From positions 1 to 64,000 of the forward strand of contig CAZBED010000003.1 in NCBI GenBank assembly GCA_964490845.1: a stretch of DNA of 64,000 nucleotides. The letters are read 5' to 3'. Under the pieces are notes generated by a model. The model was not told the DNA's origin, made no database searches, and saw only the letters and a list, made by a program, of their open reading frames with translations. The stretch comes from JADJSS01 sp964490845. GTDB taxonomy: Bacteria; Bacteroidota; Bacteroidia; Chitinophagales; JADIYW01. Below, piece by piece: positions 12,456-21,174 of the stretch; within the stretch, counting starts at the first letter, position 1, and each line of letters begins with the position of its first letter. The position numbers and the translations under genes are program-made.

Positions 12456-13724
12456 TTAATACAGTGGAAACTGACTCATAAAGGTATTTACATCCTTTTT
12501 TATATCGTCCAGTAATACGGTATTGGTAGGCTCCTTAATAATAGCATCCATCCATTCCACCACTTGAATACAATCCTGTTCTTTTAATCCACGCGTTGTT
12601 ACGGCAGGTGTCCCTACACGAATACCCGATGTCACCAACGGGGACTTGTCATCATAAGGCACCATATTCTTATTGACGGTAATATCCGCTAATCCCAGTG
12701 CTTTTTCGGCATCTCTGCCAGATATATTCTTATTTCTCAGGTCTACCAGCATCAGGTGATTATCGGTACCTCCGGAAACCAGATTATATCCTCGTTTCGT
12801 AAACTCATGTGCCATAACCCGGGCATTCAGCATCACCTGGTCGGCATACACCCCAAAATCATCCGTCAGCGCCTCTCCAAAGGCGATGGCTTTAGCGGCA
12901 ATCACATGTTCCAGCGGGCCACCCTGCATTCCCGGAAATACCCCCGAATTAAGGATAGTAGACATCATTTTCAATTCTCCCTTCAGCGTTTTCTCACCAA
13001 AAGGGTTTTCAAAATCTTTTCCCATCATGATAATACCCCCACGCGGCCCTCGTAAAGTCTTATGAGTAGTAGAAGTCACGATATGGCAATGGGGCATCGG
13101 ATCATTCAGCTTTTTCTTAGCTATCAGGCCGGCCGGATGTGCTATATCCGCCAATAATAAAGCGCCGACACTATCTGCTATTGCTCTGAATCGTTCATAG
13201 TCCCAGTCACGGGCATAAGCAGATGCACCGCAAATAATCAATTTAGGTTTTTCCTGCTGAGCCAGCGCCTCCACTTTATCCATATCTATGAGGCCGGTTT
13301 CCTGTTCCACACCATAAAAAACAGGACGAAAATGTTTACCGGAAAAATTCACCGGAGAGCCGTGTGAAAGATGTCCCCCGTGAGAGAGGTTAAAACCTAA
13401 AACAGTATCGCCCGGTTTCAAAACGGAAAGGAACACCGCAGCATTGGCCTGTGCACCCGAATGTGGCTGCACGTTGGCATATTCCGCCCCAAACAACTCG
13501 CATAATCTGTCGATGGCCAACTGTTCAATCTGGTCCACAAATTCACAGCCGCCGTAATAACGTTTGCCGGGGTAGCCTTCTGCATATTTATTAGTCAGGC
13601 AGGTGCCCATGGCTTCCATGACCTGTTTGCTGGTGAAGTTTTCTGAAGCAATCAGTTCTATACCAACTGTTTGCCGGTTTAATTCATCATTAATGAGGGA
13701 GAATATTTTTTTATCGCGTTCCAT
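12456..13724 (-). CDS. glyA: Serine hydroxymethyltransferase
   Basis: PLP enzyme interconverting serine and glycine with transfer of a one-carbon unit to tetrahydrofolate; cytosolic. 422 residues, the usual bacterial length. Recognisable blocks: N-terminal 'IELIASENFTS', 'NKYAEGYPGKRYYGG', 'GAQANAAVF', and the PLP-lysine motif 'STTHKTLRGPRGG' near residue 225. The ATG start gives the family-typical N-terminus just before the 'IELIASEN' block. It stands alone, divergent from the nucleotidyltransferase downstream of its start. Confidence 0.97.
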   Translation of the reverse strand: MERDKKIFSLINDELNRQTVGIELIASENFTSKQVMEAMGTCLTNKYAEGYPGKRYYGGCEFVDQIEQLAIDRLCELFGAEYANVQPHSGAQANAAVFLSVLKPGDTVLGFNLSHGGHLSHGSPVNFSGKHFRPVFYGVEQETGLIDMDKVEALAQQEKPKLIICGASAYARDWDYERFRAIADSVGALLLADIAHPAGLIAKKKLNDPMPHCHIVTSTTHKTLRGPRGGIIMMGKDFENPFGEKTLKGELKMMSTILNSGVFPGMQGGPLEHVIAAKAIAFGEALTDDFGVYADQVMLNARVMAHEFTKRGYNLVSGGTDNHLMLVDLRNKNISGRDAEKALGLADITVNKNMVPYDDKSPLVTSGIRVGTPAVTTRGLKEQDCIQVVEWMDAIIKEPTNTVLLDDIKKDVNTFMSQFPLY

Positions 13725-13736
13725 GCCGTGAATTTA

Positions 13737-13772
13737 GTCATAAGTCATAAGTCACAAGTCATAAGTCATAAG
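13737..13772. repeat. Short tandem repeat (cataagt units) between divergent genes
   Basis: About five copies of a 7-9 bp 'cataagt(ca)' unit in the 112-bp divergent spacer between glyA and the sugar nucleotidyltransferase. Comparable start-proximal micro-repeats occur at 17464-17485 and, degenerate, near 24280-24310. Function unknown; phase variation by slippage is only a possibility. Confidence 0.7.
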
Positions 13773-13836
13773 ATTTTTTAAAAAGATAATATTTACAATC
13801 TTATGACTATTAGCTAATAACTTTTAACTTTAAACA

Positions 13837-14832
13837 ATGATAGCCATCATTCCGGTAGCAGGGGTAGGAACAAAACTCCGCCCGCACACGTACACACAAC
13901 CCAAATCGCTGATTCCCGTTGCGGGCAAGCCCATTTTAGGATTTATTATTGACCAATTGCTGGAAAACGGAATCAAGGAGTTTATTTTTGTGATTGGTTA
14001 TCTGGGTGAAAAAATTAAAGAATATGTGGAACGTGATTACCCGTCTATCCGAAAAAAATACGTTGTACAGGAAAACAGGGATGGTCTCGGACATGCCATC
14101 TGGCTTACGAAAGATGTTATTCCGAAGAAGAGTGAAGTGATGATTGTGCTGGGCGATACGATTATTGATGTGGACTGGAAAAAATTCATGGCACTGAAAA
14201 CATCTGCGCTGGGAGTAAAGAAAGTAACAGATCCCCGTAAATTCGGAGTCGCCCAATTTGATGCGGACGGAAATATCGTTCATGTGATAGAAAAACCTGC
14301 CATTCCCAAATCCAACATGGCACTGGTGGGGTTGTATAAAATTAAGGAATTTGACATCCTGATTAAATCCTTAGACCATAATATTAAAAACAATATACGG
14401 AGCAATAATGAATTTTACCTGACTGACGGGTTGCAGGAAATGATACAGCGGGGGGTGCAGTTTCAGGGCTTTAAAGTCGACAATTGGTATGACTGCGGGC
14501 AGAAAGAGATTTTATTAAAAACGAATGCCTTATTGTTAAACAAGCGAAAAAAAGCGGCGACTTTCAAGAAAAATTTGCATAATTGCATTGTTATAGAACC
14601 TATCCATATTGGTAAAAATACGGTAATCAAAAATTCCATTATCGGCCCCAACGTTACCATCGGTGATAATGCGTCAATTTACGATTCTATTATCAGGGAC
14701 TCCATTATCGGGAACTATACCAAACTGAATGATGTTGTTTTATTTAATTCACTGATAGGAAGTGACTCTGTCATTTGGGGCAGCAGTCAGAGCCTGAATA
14801 TAGGTGATAACACGGAACTGGATTTAAGATAA
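13837..14832 (+). CDS. Sugar-phosphate nucleotidyltransferase with left-handed beta-helix C-terminus
   Basis: NDP-sugar pyrophosphorylase family, making an activated sugar from sugar-1-phosphate and NTP for cell-surface polysaccharides. Residues 1-30 carry a variant of the signature GxGTRLxPxTxxxPKxLxPV ('GVGTKLRPHT', then 'PKSLIPVAGKP'), with the usual R replaced by K. The catalytic domain runs to about residue 235; residues 245-331 show isoleucine-rich hexapeptides ('IHIGKNTVIKNSIIGPNVTI') typical of a beta-helix. Closest in look to glucose-1-phosphate thymidylyltransferase or mannose-1-phosphate guanylyltransferase; substrate not decidable by eye. The stop overlaps the next start (TAATG), so it is translationally coupled to the exonuclease gene. 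Confidence 0.88.
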   Translation: MIAIIPVAGVGTKLRPHTYTQPKSLIPVAGKPILGFIIDQLLENGIKEFIFVIGYLGEKIKEYVERDYPSIRKKYVVQENRDGLGHAIWLTKDVIPKKSEVMIVLGDTIIDVDWKKFMALKTSALGVKKVTDPRKFGVAQFDADGNIVHVIEKPAIPKSNMALVGLYKIKEFDILIKSLDHNIKNNIRSNNEFYLTDGLQEMIQRGVQFQGFKVDNWYDCGQKEILLKTNALLLNKRKKAATFKKNLHNCIVIEPIHIGKNTVIKNSIIGPNVTIGDNASIYDSIIRDSIIGNYTKLNDVVLFNSLIGSDSVIWGSSQSLNIGDNTELDLR

Positions 14833-16136
14833 TGTTCGCAGTAATTGATTTAGAAACTACGGGAGGCAATCCCAACTCGGAACGTATCATCGAGATAGGT
14901 ATCGTATTGCACGACGGCAAGCATAAAATCGGGGAATACACTACCCTGATTAATCCGGAAAAAGAAATCAGCGGCTTCATCTCCACCTTTACCGGCATCA
15001 CCAATTCGATGGTGAAAAATGCACCCAAATTCGCTGAAGTGGCAGATACCATTCTGGAGTTGCTGGAAGGCAAAGTCATTGTGGCGCACAATGCACGTTT
15101 TGATTACAATTTTATCAAAAGTGAATTCAGGAGATTAAATATTTCGTTTACCAAGAAAAATATCTGTACCGTACAACTCAGCCGGAAGATATTTCCGGAA
15201 TTCAAATCGCACAGCCTGGGCAATATCTGCAGAGACCTGGGTATTGTCGTTGACAACCGGCACCGTGCATTTGGAGATGCCGCGGCTACCGCACACTTGC
15301 TGGAAAAACTCATCGAGAATGATACCCGGCAGTTTATACAGGAATATCTGGCAGACGACATCCATAAGATCCATCTTCCCAAAAATTTACACCCGAGAGT
15401 CATTGAATCGCTGCCGGAAGAGGTAGGATTATTTTACCTGCACGACGAACACGGGAACGTATTGTATCTGGATAAAACAAAAAATATCCGGGAACATATT
15501 TTTACGTTCTTTTCCAAAAAACCAACGGAGAAACATAAACAACAACTCCATCAGGAAACACACGACATCAGTTTTGAACTGACCGGCAATGAACTCATCG
15601 CCTCTTTGCTGGAAACTGCGGAAATAAAAAAACTGGCTCCGAAATATAACCGCCCTGTATCGGGCAGTTTTTATAAATACGGCTTGTTTACCGAAACGGA
15701 TGCCCATGGATTTCAGAAACTGTTGGTAAAAATGCTGAATGAAGAAGAACATCCTTTATTGAAATTCTCATCCAAGTTCAAGGCGGAAAAGATGATGCAT
15801 TCCATTCTGACCAGTTTCCGTCTGGAGCCTACCTTCAAAAAGATAGATGCTGCCTGGCACTACAATCAGCGTCTGCAGGAAATACTTTCTAAATTCGTCT
15901 ATCCGCATGACAACTTCTTTATCATTGATGCCGGAAGAGGCGGTACTGAACGCTCCGCCGTACAGATTGAGAACGGAGAATTTAAAGGGTATGGCTTTTT
16001 TGAACCCTCCTTTATACAACACCCTGAAGAACTGAAGAGTACTATCCGCACCAGCCTGGAAATAACGGAAAACAAGAAAATCATACAGAATTATATCCGG
16101 AAATACTCCAAGCATGTGGAGTTAATTGCGTATTAG
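14832..16136 (+). CDS. DnaQ-type 3'-5' exonuclease fused to UvrC/Cho-like GIY-YIG domain
   Basis: Residues 1-165 are a DEDDh exonuclease: 'FAVIDLETTG' (D, E), 'HNARFDYNFI' (D) and 'HRAFGDAAAT' (H, D). Residues about 195-290 resemble the GIY-YIG domain of UvrC: 'LPEEVGLFYLHDEHGNVLYL' aligns with 'LP..PGVYFF.D..G.VIYVGKAKNL', followed by 'KNIREHIFTFF'. The GIY and YIG motifs are degraded to 'GLF' and 'YLD', so endonuclease activity is doubtful. This architecture is known from polymerase III epsilon/Cho-like proteins in other phyla; a repair role is inference. The start codon overlaps the stop of the nucleotidyltransferase; the 3' end overlaps the convergent membrane-protein gene by 15 bp. Confidence 0.85.
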   Translation: MFAVIDLETTGGNPNSERIIEIGIVLHDGKHKIGEYTTLINPEKEISGFISTFTGITNSMVKNAPKFAEVADTILELLEGKVIVAHNARFDYNFIKSEFRRLNISFTKKNICTVQLSRKIFPEFKSHSLGNICRDLGIVVDNRHRAFGDAAATAHLLEKLIENDTRQFIQEYLADDIHKIHLPKNLHPRVIESLPEEVGLFYLHDEHGNVLYLDKTKNIREHIFTFFSKKPTEKHKQQLHQETHDISFELTGNELIASLLETAEIKKLAPKYNRPVSGSFYKYGLFTETDAHGFQKLLVKMLNEEEHPLLKFSSKFKAEKMMHSILTSFRLEPTFKKIDAAWHYNQRLQEILSKFVYPHDNFFIIDAGRGGTERSAVQIENGEFKGYGFFEPSFIQHPEELKSTIRTSLEITENKKIIQNYIRKYSKHVELIAY

Positions 16137-16628
16137 GTATTTATCCAGTTGACGTAATTTGAATATCGCGTACACAAGCCGTACTTGCAGCAATACTACC
16201 AGCATCAGGGATGCAATTCCGCAAAAGGTAACCAGTTTTTTAATGTATGTCAAATCATCCAGTTCTGTTCCGGATTTTATGTGCTGAAACACATTGGATG
16301 CTAAGGTATAATCGTAGTTGTCAAAGACCCGTCCGTACGTATAATATTCGTTCAACAGATAAAAGAACAGCGGAACATTCAGGATAAACAATATAATTTT
16401 CACAAACACATTTTCCAGCAAAATGGAACGTGCCATAAAAGCGGTAAAACGGAAATACGTAACAATTAAAAATAAAGTGCCGTACATATACCCGTATAAT
16501 GCCTGGCTGATTTTAGGAATAACCGGCAACACCAATAAATAAGCGGCGGCGGCAGCAAATGCGAACCAACCCAACTCATATACTATTTCCAATGCTAATT
16601 TATTCTTCACCCGTACTGTTTGGTACAA
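16122..16628 (-). CDS. Small integral membrane protein, unknown function
   Basis: 168 residues with about four hydrophobic segments (near 20-40, 45-62, 73-92 and 130-155) and a charged C-terminus ('KLRQLDKYLIRN'). I do not recognise a family. Its 3' end overlaps the convergent exonuclease gene by 15 bp, which is common for compact Bacteroidota genomes. Inner-membrane location is inferred from hydrophobicity. Confidence 0.7.
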   Translation of the reverse strand: MYQTVRVKNKLALEIVYELGWFAFAAAAAYLLVLPVIPKISQALYGYMYGTLFLIVTYFRFTAFMARSILLENVFVKIILFILNVPLFFYLLNEYYTYGRVFDNYDYTLASNVFQHIKSGTELDDLTYIKKLVTFCGIASLMLVVLLQVRLVYAIFKLRQLDKYLIRN

Positions 16629-16751
16629 AAATACACAATCTGCGACGGTATCGTTATTAGTTAAATGTTATCAGTTGTGAAGGCAGATAGATGGCAGATA
16701 ACTTATTGCTTTTTGATAAAATATAGCCGATAACTTATTACTTTTACAGGA

Positions 16752-17462
16752 ATGAAGTTAGACCAATCCAAAAAACAAATCGCCGTACTGATAGACCCTG
16801 ACAAGACCGACACAGGGAAAATACAGCGGCTTGTTCTTGCAGCAGAAAAAGCATCTGTCGATTTTTTTCTGGTAGGCGGCAGTTTATTACTGAAAAACAA
16901 CCTGGAAGAAACGATAGCCTCCATCAAGAAATACTCAAAAAAGAAAGTATATCTTTTTCCCGGCAATCCAATGCAAATCACCCCTAAAGCAGATGGAATC
17001 TTGTTGTTGAGTTTAATATCAGGTAGGAACGCCGAGTTGCTGATAGGCGCACATGTGCAGGCTGCACCTTTGCTAAAACAAAGCAGATTGAACATCATCC
17101 CAACCGGATATATGCTGATCGAAAGCGGCAGGCCCACTACCGTTTCCTATATATCCAACACAACACCCATACCTGCCGATAAGCCCGAAATTGTTGCCTG
17201 TACGGCACTGGCAGGCGAACAGCTCGGACTGAAAACCATTTATCTGGAGGCAGGCAGCGGTGCGCAAAACCCGGTTTCCAAAGAAATGATAAAAGCGGTC
17301 CGGAAGATGATAAAGATTCCGTTGATCGTAGGAGGCGGCATCAGAAGCGCTGCACAGGCAGAACAGGCTTTCAGCGCCGGAGCGGATATCGTAGTAATAG
17401 GAACAGCCATTGAAGACGATGTTGCCTTTTTAAACGAACTTAAGTATATTAACAAACAATAG
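16752..17462 (+). CDS. Geranylgeranylglyceryl/heptaprenylglyceryl phosphate synthase family (PcrB/GGGPS)
   Basis: TIM-barrel prenyltransferase joining a polyprenyl diphosphate to sn-glycerol-1-phosphate. Seen: 'AVLIDPDKTD' near residue 11, 'FFLVGGSLL', 'YLFPGNPMQI', 'YLEAGSGAQNPV', and the phosphate loop 'IPLIVGGGIRSAAQA' near 195. 236 residues fits the family. Bacteroidota carry bacterial GGGPS homologues; their lipid product in this organism is unknown. Followed after 12-42 bp by rsgA, probably co-transcribed. Confidence 0.92.
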   Translation: MKLDQSKKQIAVLIDPDKTDTGKIQRLVLAAEKASVDFFLVGGSLLLKNNLEETIASIKKYSKKKVYLFPGNPMQITPKADGILLLSLISGRNAELLIGAHVQAAPLLKQSRLNIIPTGYMLIESGRPTTVSYISNTTPIPADKPEIVACTALAGEQLGLKTIYLEAGSGAQNPVSKEMIKAVRKMIKIPLIVGGGIRSAAQAEQAFSAGADIVVIGTAIEDDVAFLNELKYINKQ

Positions 17463-17463
17463 C

Positions 17464-17485
17464 ACTATTGACTATTGACTATTGA
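17464..17485. repeat. Three copies of actattg directly before rsgA
   Basis: A 7-bp unit is repeated three times, immediately after the stop of the PcrB-type gene. A TTG inside the array (17475) is in frame with rsgA and could act as a start, so the repeat lies either in the leader or in the first codons of rsgA. Confidence 0.8.
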
Positions 17486-17504
17486 CCGTTTATCAAACAC
17501 TATC

Positions 17505-18437
17505 TTGAAAGGCAGAATAATACAAACCACCGGCTCCTGGTACCAGGTTTTATCCGACGATAAAATCATCACCGCGCGCCTGAAAGGAAAGTTCAAGCTC
17601 GATGAATTGGATACCACCAATCCTATTGCGGTAGGTGATGAAGTAACTTTTGAAGAAACGGAACGCCATGAATTTATTATCGGCGAAATTCATCCGCGAA
17701 CCAATTATATCATTCGTCAGTCACCGCGCAACAAACATCAGCGGCACATCATCGCTGCAAATATCGATCAGGCGATGCTGGTGGTCACGATTGCCCATCC
17801 CCGCACTTCACTGGGATTCATCGACCGTTTCATTGCCGCAGCCGAATCGTTTCATATCCCGGTAAAGATTGTGCTGAACAAAACCGATTTACTGAAAAAA
17901 GAGAAAGAAACGGAGCAACAGGAATATCTCCGCATCGTTTACAATCACCTGGGTTATGAGGTGCTGGAAACTTCATCTGAAACAAAAGAAGGCATCGATA
18001 AAGTCAGGTATTGCCTTCAAAACAAGACCACGCTGGTGGCCGGACACTCCGGTGTCGGGAAGTCTACCCTGCTCAATGCCATCAACGCCGACCTGAATTT
18101 AAAGACCGGAAAGATATCCGAAAAATGGGGCAAAGGAATGCATACCACCACTTTCGCCACCATGTATAAAATCATGGAAAACTCGTTTATCATCGACACA
18201 CCCGGCATCAAGGAATTTATGATGCTGCAGGTAGAACCGGAAGAGGTCTCCGGTTACTTCATTGATATCAAAAAATACGCGGAAGGCTGCCAGTTCAACA
18301 ACTGCCTGCATCAGAACGAACCCAACTGCGCGGTAAAAGAGGCGGTCGAAGAGGCAAAGATTGCCCCCACGCGTTATGAGAATTATCTGAATATCCTTCA
18401 AGACCTGCAGGATATTAATTATTGGGAAAGGAAGTAA
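17505..18437 (+). CDS. rsgA: Ribosome small-subunit-dependent GTPase
   Basis: Circularly permuted GTPase that assists late 30S subunit maturation. N-terminal OB fold ('TGSWYQVL'), G4 'LNKTDLL', G1/P-loop 'GHSGVGKSTLLNAI', G3 'DTPGIKEF', then a zinc site with the CX-C-H-C arrangement ('CQFNNCLHQNEPNC'). No ATG fits: the frame is open from TTG 17475 inside the actattg repeat. I chose TTG 17505, which gives the family-typical beginning (M)KGRII.TTGSWY; the earlier TTG would add ten residues. Confidence 0.93.
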   Translation: MKGRIIQTTGSWYQVLSDDKIITARLKGKFKLDELDTTNPIAVGDEVTFEETERHEFIIGEIHPRTNYIIRQSPRNKHQRHIIAANIDQAMLVVTIAHPRTSLGFIDRFIAAAESFHIPVKIVLNKTDLLKKEKETEQQEYLRIVYNHLGYEVLETSSETKEGIDKVRYCLQNKTTLVAGHSGVGKSTLLNAINADLNLKTGKISEKWGKGMHTTTFATMYKIMENSFIIDTPGIKEFMMLQVEPEEVSGYFIDIKKYAEGCQFNNCLHQNEPNCAVKEAVEEAKIAPTRYENYLNILQDLQDINYWERK

Positions 18438-18444
18438 ATAAAAT

Positions 18445-18972
18445 ATGACTTTCACCGCCATCGACTTTGAAACTGCTACGTATAAGCCGCACTCTGCCTG
18501 TGCAGTGGGCATTGTAACGGTGGAGCAGGGCATCATCACGGATGAGTATCACACCTTCATCCGTCCACCGGATAACTTCTATTCGTACCACAATATTCGA
18601 GTGCACGGCATTACCTCAAAACATACCCTGCACACGCCAACCTTTGAAGAACTGTATCCGGAAATCTACAAAAGGCTGCTGCATAAAAGTGTGGTCGCAC
18701 ACAATGAAAGTTTCGACCGCAGTGTACTGAAAGGCTGTATCAGGCATTACGGATTGTCATCAAAAGGATTGTCGCTGCACAAGCAATGGCAATGCACCGT
18801 AAAACTATACCGAAGCCTCGGCTATCGGCATAACAAACTCAGCGATTGCTGCGCACGCTTGAATATTCCGCTGCAACACCACGAAGCACTGTCGGATGCG
18901 CGGGCCTGTGCGTTGTTGTATCTGCATTATTTACAAAATCCCCCATCAAGTGAGCAATTTATGTCATACTAA
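18445..18972 (+). CDS. Small DEDDh 3'-5' exonuclease (DNA polymerase III epsilon-like)
   Basis: 175 residues, single exonuclease domain: 'TAIDFETAT' (Exo I: D, E), 'VVAHNESFDRSVL' (Exo II: D) and 'HHEALSDARA' (Exo III: H, D), so the DEDDh catalytic set looks complete. Seven bases after rsgA. A decayed copy of its first about 70 bases lies at 21750, on the other side of the accessory block, which marks this gene's neighbourhood as a site of past rearrangement. Confidence 0.88.
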   Translation: MTFTAIDFETATYKPHSACAVGIVTVEQGIITDEYHTFIRPPDNFYSYHNIRVHGITSKHTLHTPTFEELYPEIYKRLLHKSVVAHNESFDRSVLKGCIRHYGLSSKGLSLHKQWQCTVKLYRSLGYRHNKLSDCCARLNIPLQHHEALSDARACALLYLHYLQNPPSSEQFMSY

Positions 18973-18994
18973 CCTAATAATTACTCTTCCTGCT

Positions 18995-19200
18995 TAGAAC
19001 CGATTCTTCTTCTGCTTTTTTTGATGGTCTTCTATTGTCTTTTTTTACAATAAGTAATTCAAGGCTTCATAAAAGTCTTCACTTTCTATTCGTTTGATAT
19101 TTCTACTCTCTTGGAAACAACTGAAACATAAAATCTGGTGGAAATCTATTAATGTTTTGCTTTACTGATTGATTTAATACTTTGGTTTCCATTTTAATTC
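18995..19200 (-). pseudogene. Decayed ORF6N-domain gene remnant
   Basis: The reverse strand reads 'METKVLNQSVKQNINRFPPD' plus 'FMFQLF' and, further on and in another frame, 'EDFYEALNYLL' followed by a stop and 'KKTIEDHQKKQKKNRF'. These match the N-terminal ORF6N motif and the extreme C-terminus of the intact gene at 23553-24122 ('VETRVLNQSVKRNIKRFPED', 'KDVYEALDYLL'). The middle (about 120 codons) is deleted and stops/frameshifts are present. The remaining 330-bp gap (18973-19302) shows no other gene. Confidence 0.8.
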
Positions 19201-19302
19201 GCCGGTAGCACTGAAAGATTGCCTGAAATTTATACTACAAAATCAACTACGACATCTTTTGTCGTACTCTCATTTCATCTTTGCTAAAACAAAAATTGCG
19301 AA

Positions 19303-20376
19303 ATGAACAATCTTGAATTACAACATCATGAAATGAATTTATTCGAAGGCGGAGGTTCTTACATCAATTGTAAAAGAATTTATTTTTCTTATTACAAAAA
19401 AATACCGAACATAAAAGTCATAAAAAATATCAATGAAACGCTGTTTTATAAATGGCTCGACACCCATTACGGAAGTAAAATCTTAAAGACACATTCCTCC
19501 CAAGCATACAGTGTCAGGAAAAAAGGAATGCGCGCTGTAAATACCATCTATTTTTTAACTAATGAACTAATGATTGATATGGAAGATGGATATGTGGTGG
19601 TAGCGCATCCGGAAGAGCAGGAAGAATCAGCCCTGCAAATCATTCATCAGCTTAAAAAGATTATAAGACGTCAAAAGACGAAGCATGAGTTCTGCCTGAT
19701 TTCATCCACTCCTCATGGGTTGCATACGTACGAGATAGACCTGAAGAAACCCAAACTGGATTTACAGAAACATTACAACGATGATATAGAAAGCATGCAT
19801 AGCGCCGCGCTTAAATCTCTCCGGCAGCAGAATAAAAGCGGACTGATCTTATTGCATGGTGTGCCCGGCACCGGAAAATCTACCTATATACGTTACCTGA
19901 TTCACCAATTGAAAAAGAAAGTGATTTTCATGCCGCCTAATTTTGCGAGGAGCCTGGAAGCACCGGAAGTAACACGGTTGCTGATTGAAAACGCCAATAC
20001 GGTATTTATTATTGAAGACGCGGAAGACTTACTGGTTTCCAGAGATCAGTTTAAGAACTCCAGTATTTCGATGCTGCTCAATCTTACAGATGGATTGTTG
20101 GGCGAATGTTTGGGCATCCAGATTATCGCCACCTTCAATACGCACATCAATAATATTGACAAAGCATTACTACGCAAAGGAAGATTGATTGGCTTGTATG
20201 AATTTAAACCGTTGAGCATTGAAAAATCAAAAATCTTATTGACAGAAAACGGTGATATAAATACCGAAATAAAACAACCGATGACCTTAGCTGATATTTA
20301 TAATACGGAACAAAATGAATTTACGTATAACACGAATAAACGCGCAAGCATTGGATTTGCGAGCGGCGAGAATTAA
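19303..20376 (+). CDS. AAA+ ATPase (BCS1-like core) with unrecognised N-terminal domain
   Basis: 357 residues. C-terminal AAA+ module: Walker A 'LHGVPGTGKSTYIRYL' near residue 190, Walker B 'NTVFIIEDAEDLL' (with E-D pair) near 230, sensor 1 'IIATFNTHI', and an arginine-finger-like 'DKALLRKGRLIG'. Residues 1-160 show no domain I know. The combination resembles BCS1-type AAA proteins of Bacteroidota. First gene of an AT-rich block flanked by pseudogene remnants; a defence or proteostasis role is inference only. Confidence 0.85.
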   Translation: MNNLELQHHEMNLFEGGGSYINCKRIYFSYYKKIPNIKVIKNINETLFYKWLDTHYGSKILKTHSSQAYSVRKKGMRAVNTIYFLTNELMIDMEDGYVVVAHPEEQEESALQIIHQLKKIIRRQKTKHEFCLISSTPHGLHTYEIDLKKPKLDLQKHYNDDIESMHSAALKSLRQQNKSGLILLHGVPGTGKSTYIRYLIHQLKKKVIFMPPNFARSLEAPEVTRLLIENANTVFIIEDAEDLLVSRDQFKNSSISMLLNLTDGLLGECLGIQIIATFNTHINNIDKALLRKGRLIGLYEFKPLSIEKSKILLTENGDINTEIKQPMTLADIYNTEQNEFTYNTNKRASIGFASGEN

Positions 20377-20399
20377 AGATATTTTAATATATTAGAGTG

Positions 20400-21161
20400 A
20401 TGGAAAATTTTGTAGATATTTCAGATACGCTCATAAATGATTTTATAAAAATAAGAGAAAACTATTTGTCTTCTTTGATTAATCCAAGTAAAATTATTAT
20501 TGATAATTTCTTGGAAGTATACAATAATATCAAAGAAGTTAATAAAAACACTAGTTTTCTATTTAATCCATTACTAAAATACTTTAGCATTAATGAAACA
20601 TTACATAGTTACATGCTCGCAGATTTATTGAATCCAAATTCAGACCATGGACAAGAAAAATTATTTTTAAATTCATTTCTAAGGAAACTTAACATCTTTG
20701 AACCAGAAACAGGCTCATGGATTATAACAGCCGAAAAAGGTAGAATTGACATTTTATTAAAAAGAGAAAATCCTCATTCTGTTATAATTATTGAAAATAA
20801 ATCAAACAATGCAATTGATCAAGATCATCAGTTATATCGGTATTGGTATCAAGAGATTTATCTTAAAAAAAATGACGCTATGTTTGCAAAAAAAGAAACA
20901 TATGATATTAACGATATTAAAAGTAGATATAAAATTCTATACCTTCCACCAGACGATTCAAAAGAGCCCAATGAATTATCATTAACAAAGCCTGATTATT
21001 TAACTGATAATATATTACCAAATAAAATTCCTCTTAACTATGAGTTAATCACTTTTGATAAATTTATTTGTAAATGGCTAAAGGAGTGTGTGCAAAATTT
21101 AAAAGCAGAAAATCATAGACTAAGACAATACATTGAACAATATATAGAATTATGGACTTAA
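20400..21161 (+). CDS. PD-(D/E)XK nuclease superfamily protein (PDDEXK_4-like)
   Basis: Seen: 'LHSYMLADLLNPNSDHGQEK' near residue 75, then 'GRIDILLKR...VIIIENKSNNAIDQDHQLYRYW' near 115-150, i.e. the D-(x)n-E-x-K catalytic pattern (D in GRID, E-N-K) and the downstream glutamine typical of the DUF4268/PF14281-like proteins. I use ATG 20400; a GTG one codon earlier is also in frame. Much lower GC than the housekeeping genes around, suggesting transfer. It is followed by a partner hypothetical gene after 13 bp. Confidence 0.85.
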   Translation: MENFVDISDTLINDFIKIRENYLSSLINPSKIIIDNFLEVYNNIKEVNKNTSFLFNPLLKYFSINETLHSYMLADLLNPNSDHGQEKLFLNSFLRKLNIFEPETGSWIITAEKGRIDILLKRENPHSVIIIENKSNNAIDQDHQLYRYWYQEIYLKKNDAMFAKKETYDINDIKSRYKILYLPPDDSKEPNELSLTKPDYLTDNILPNKIPLNYELITFDKFICKWLKECVQNLKAENHRLRQYIEQYIELWT

Positions 21162-21174
21162 GAAAATATACTTT

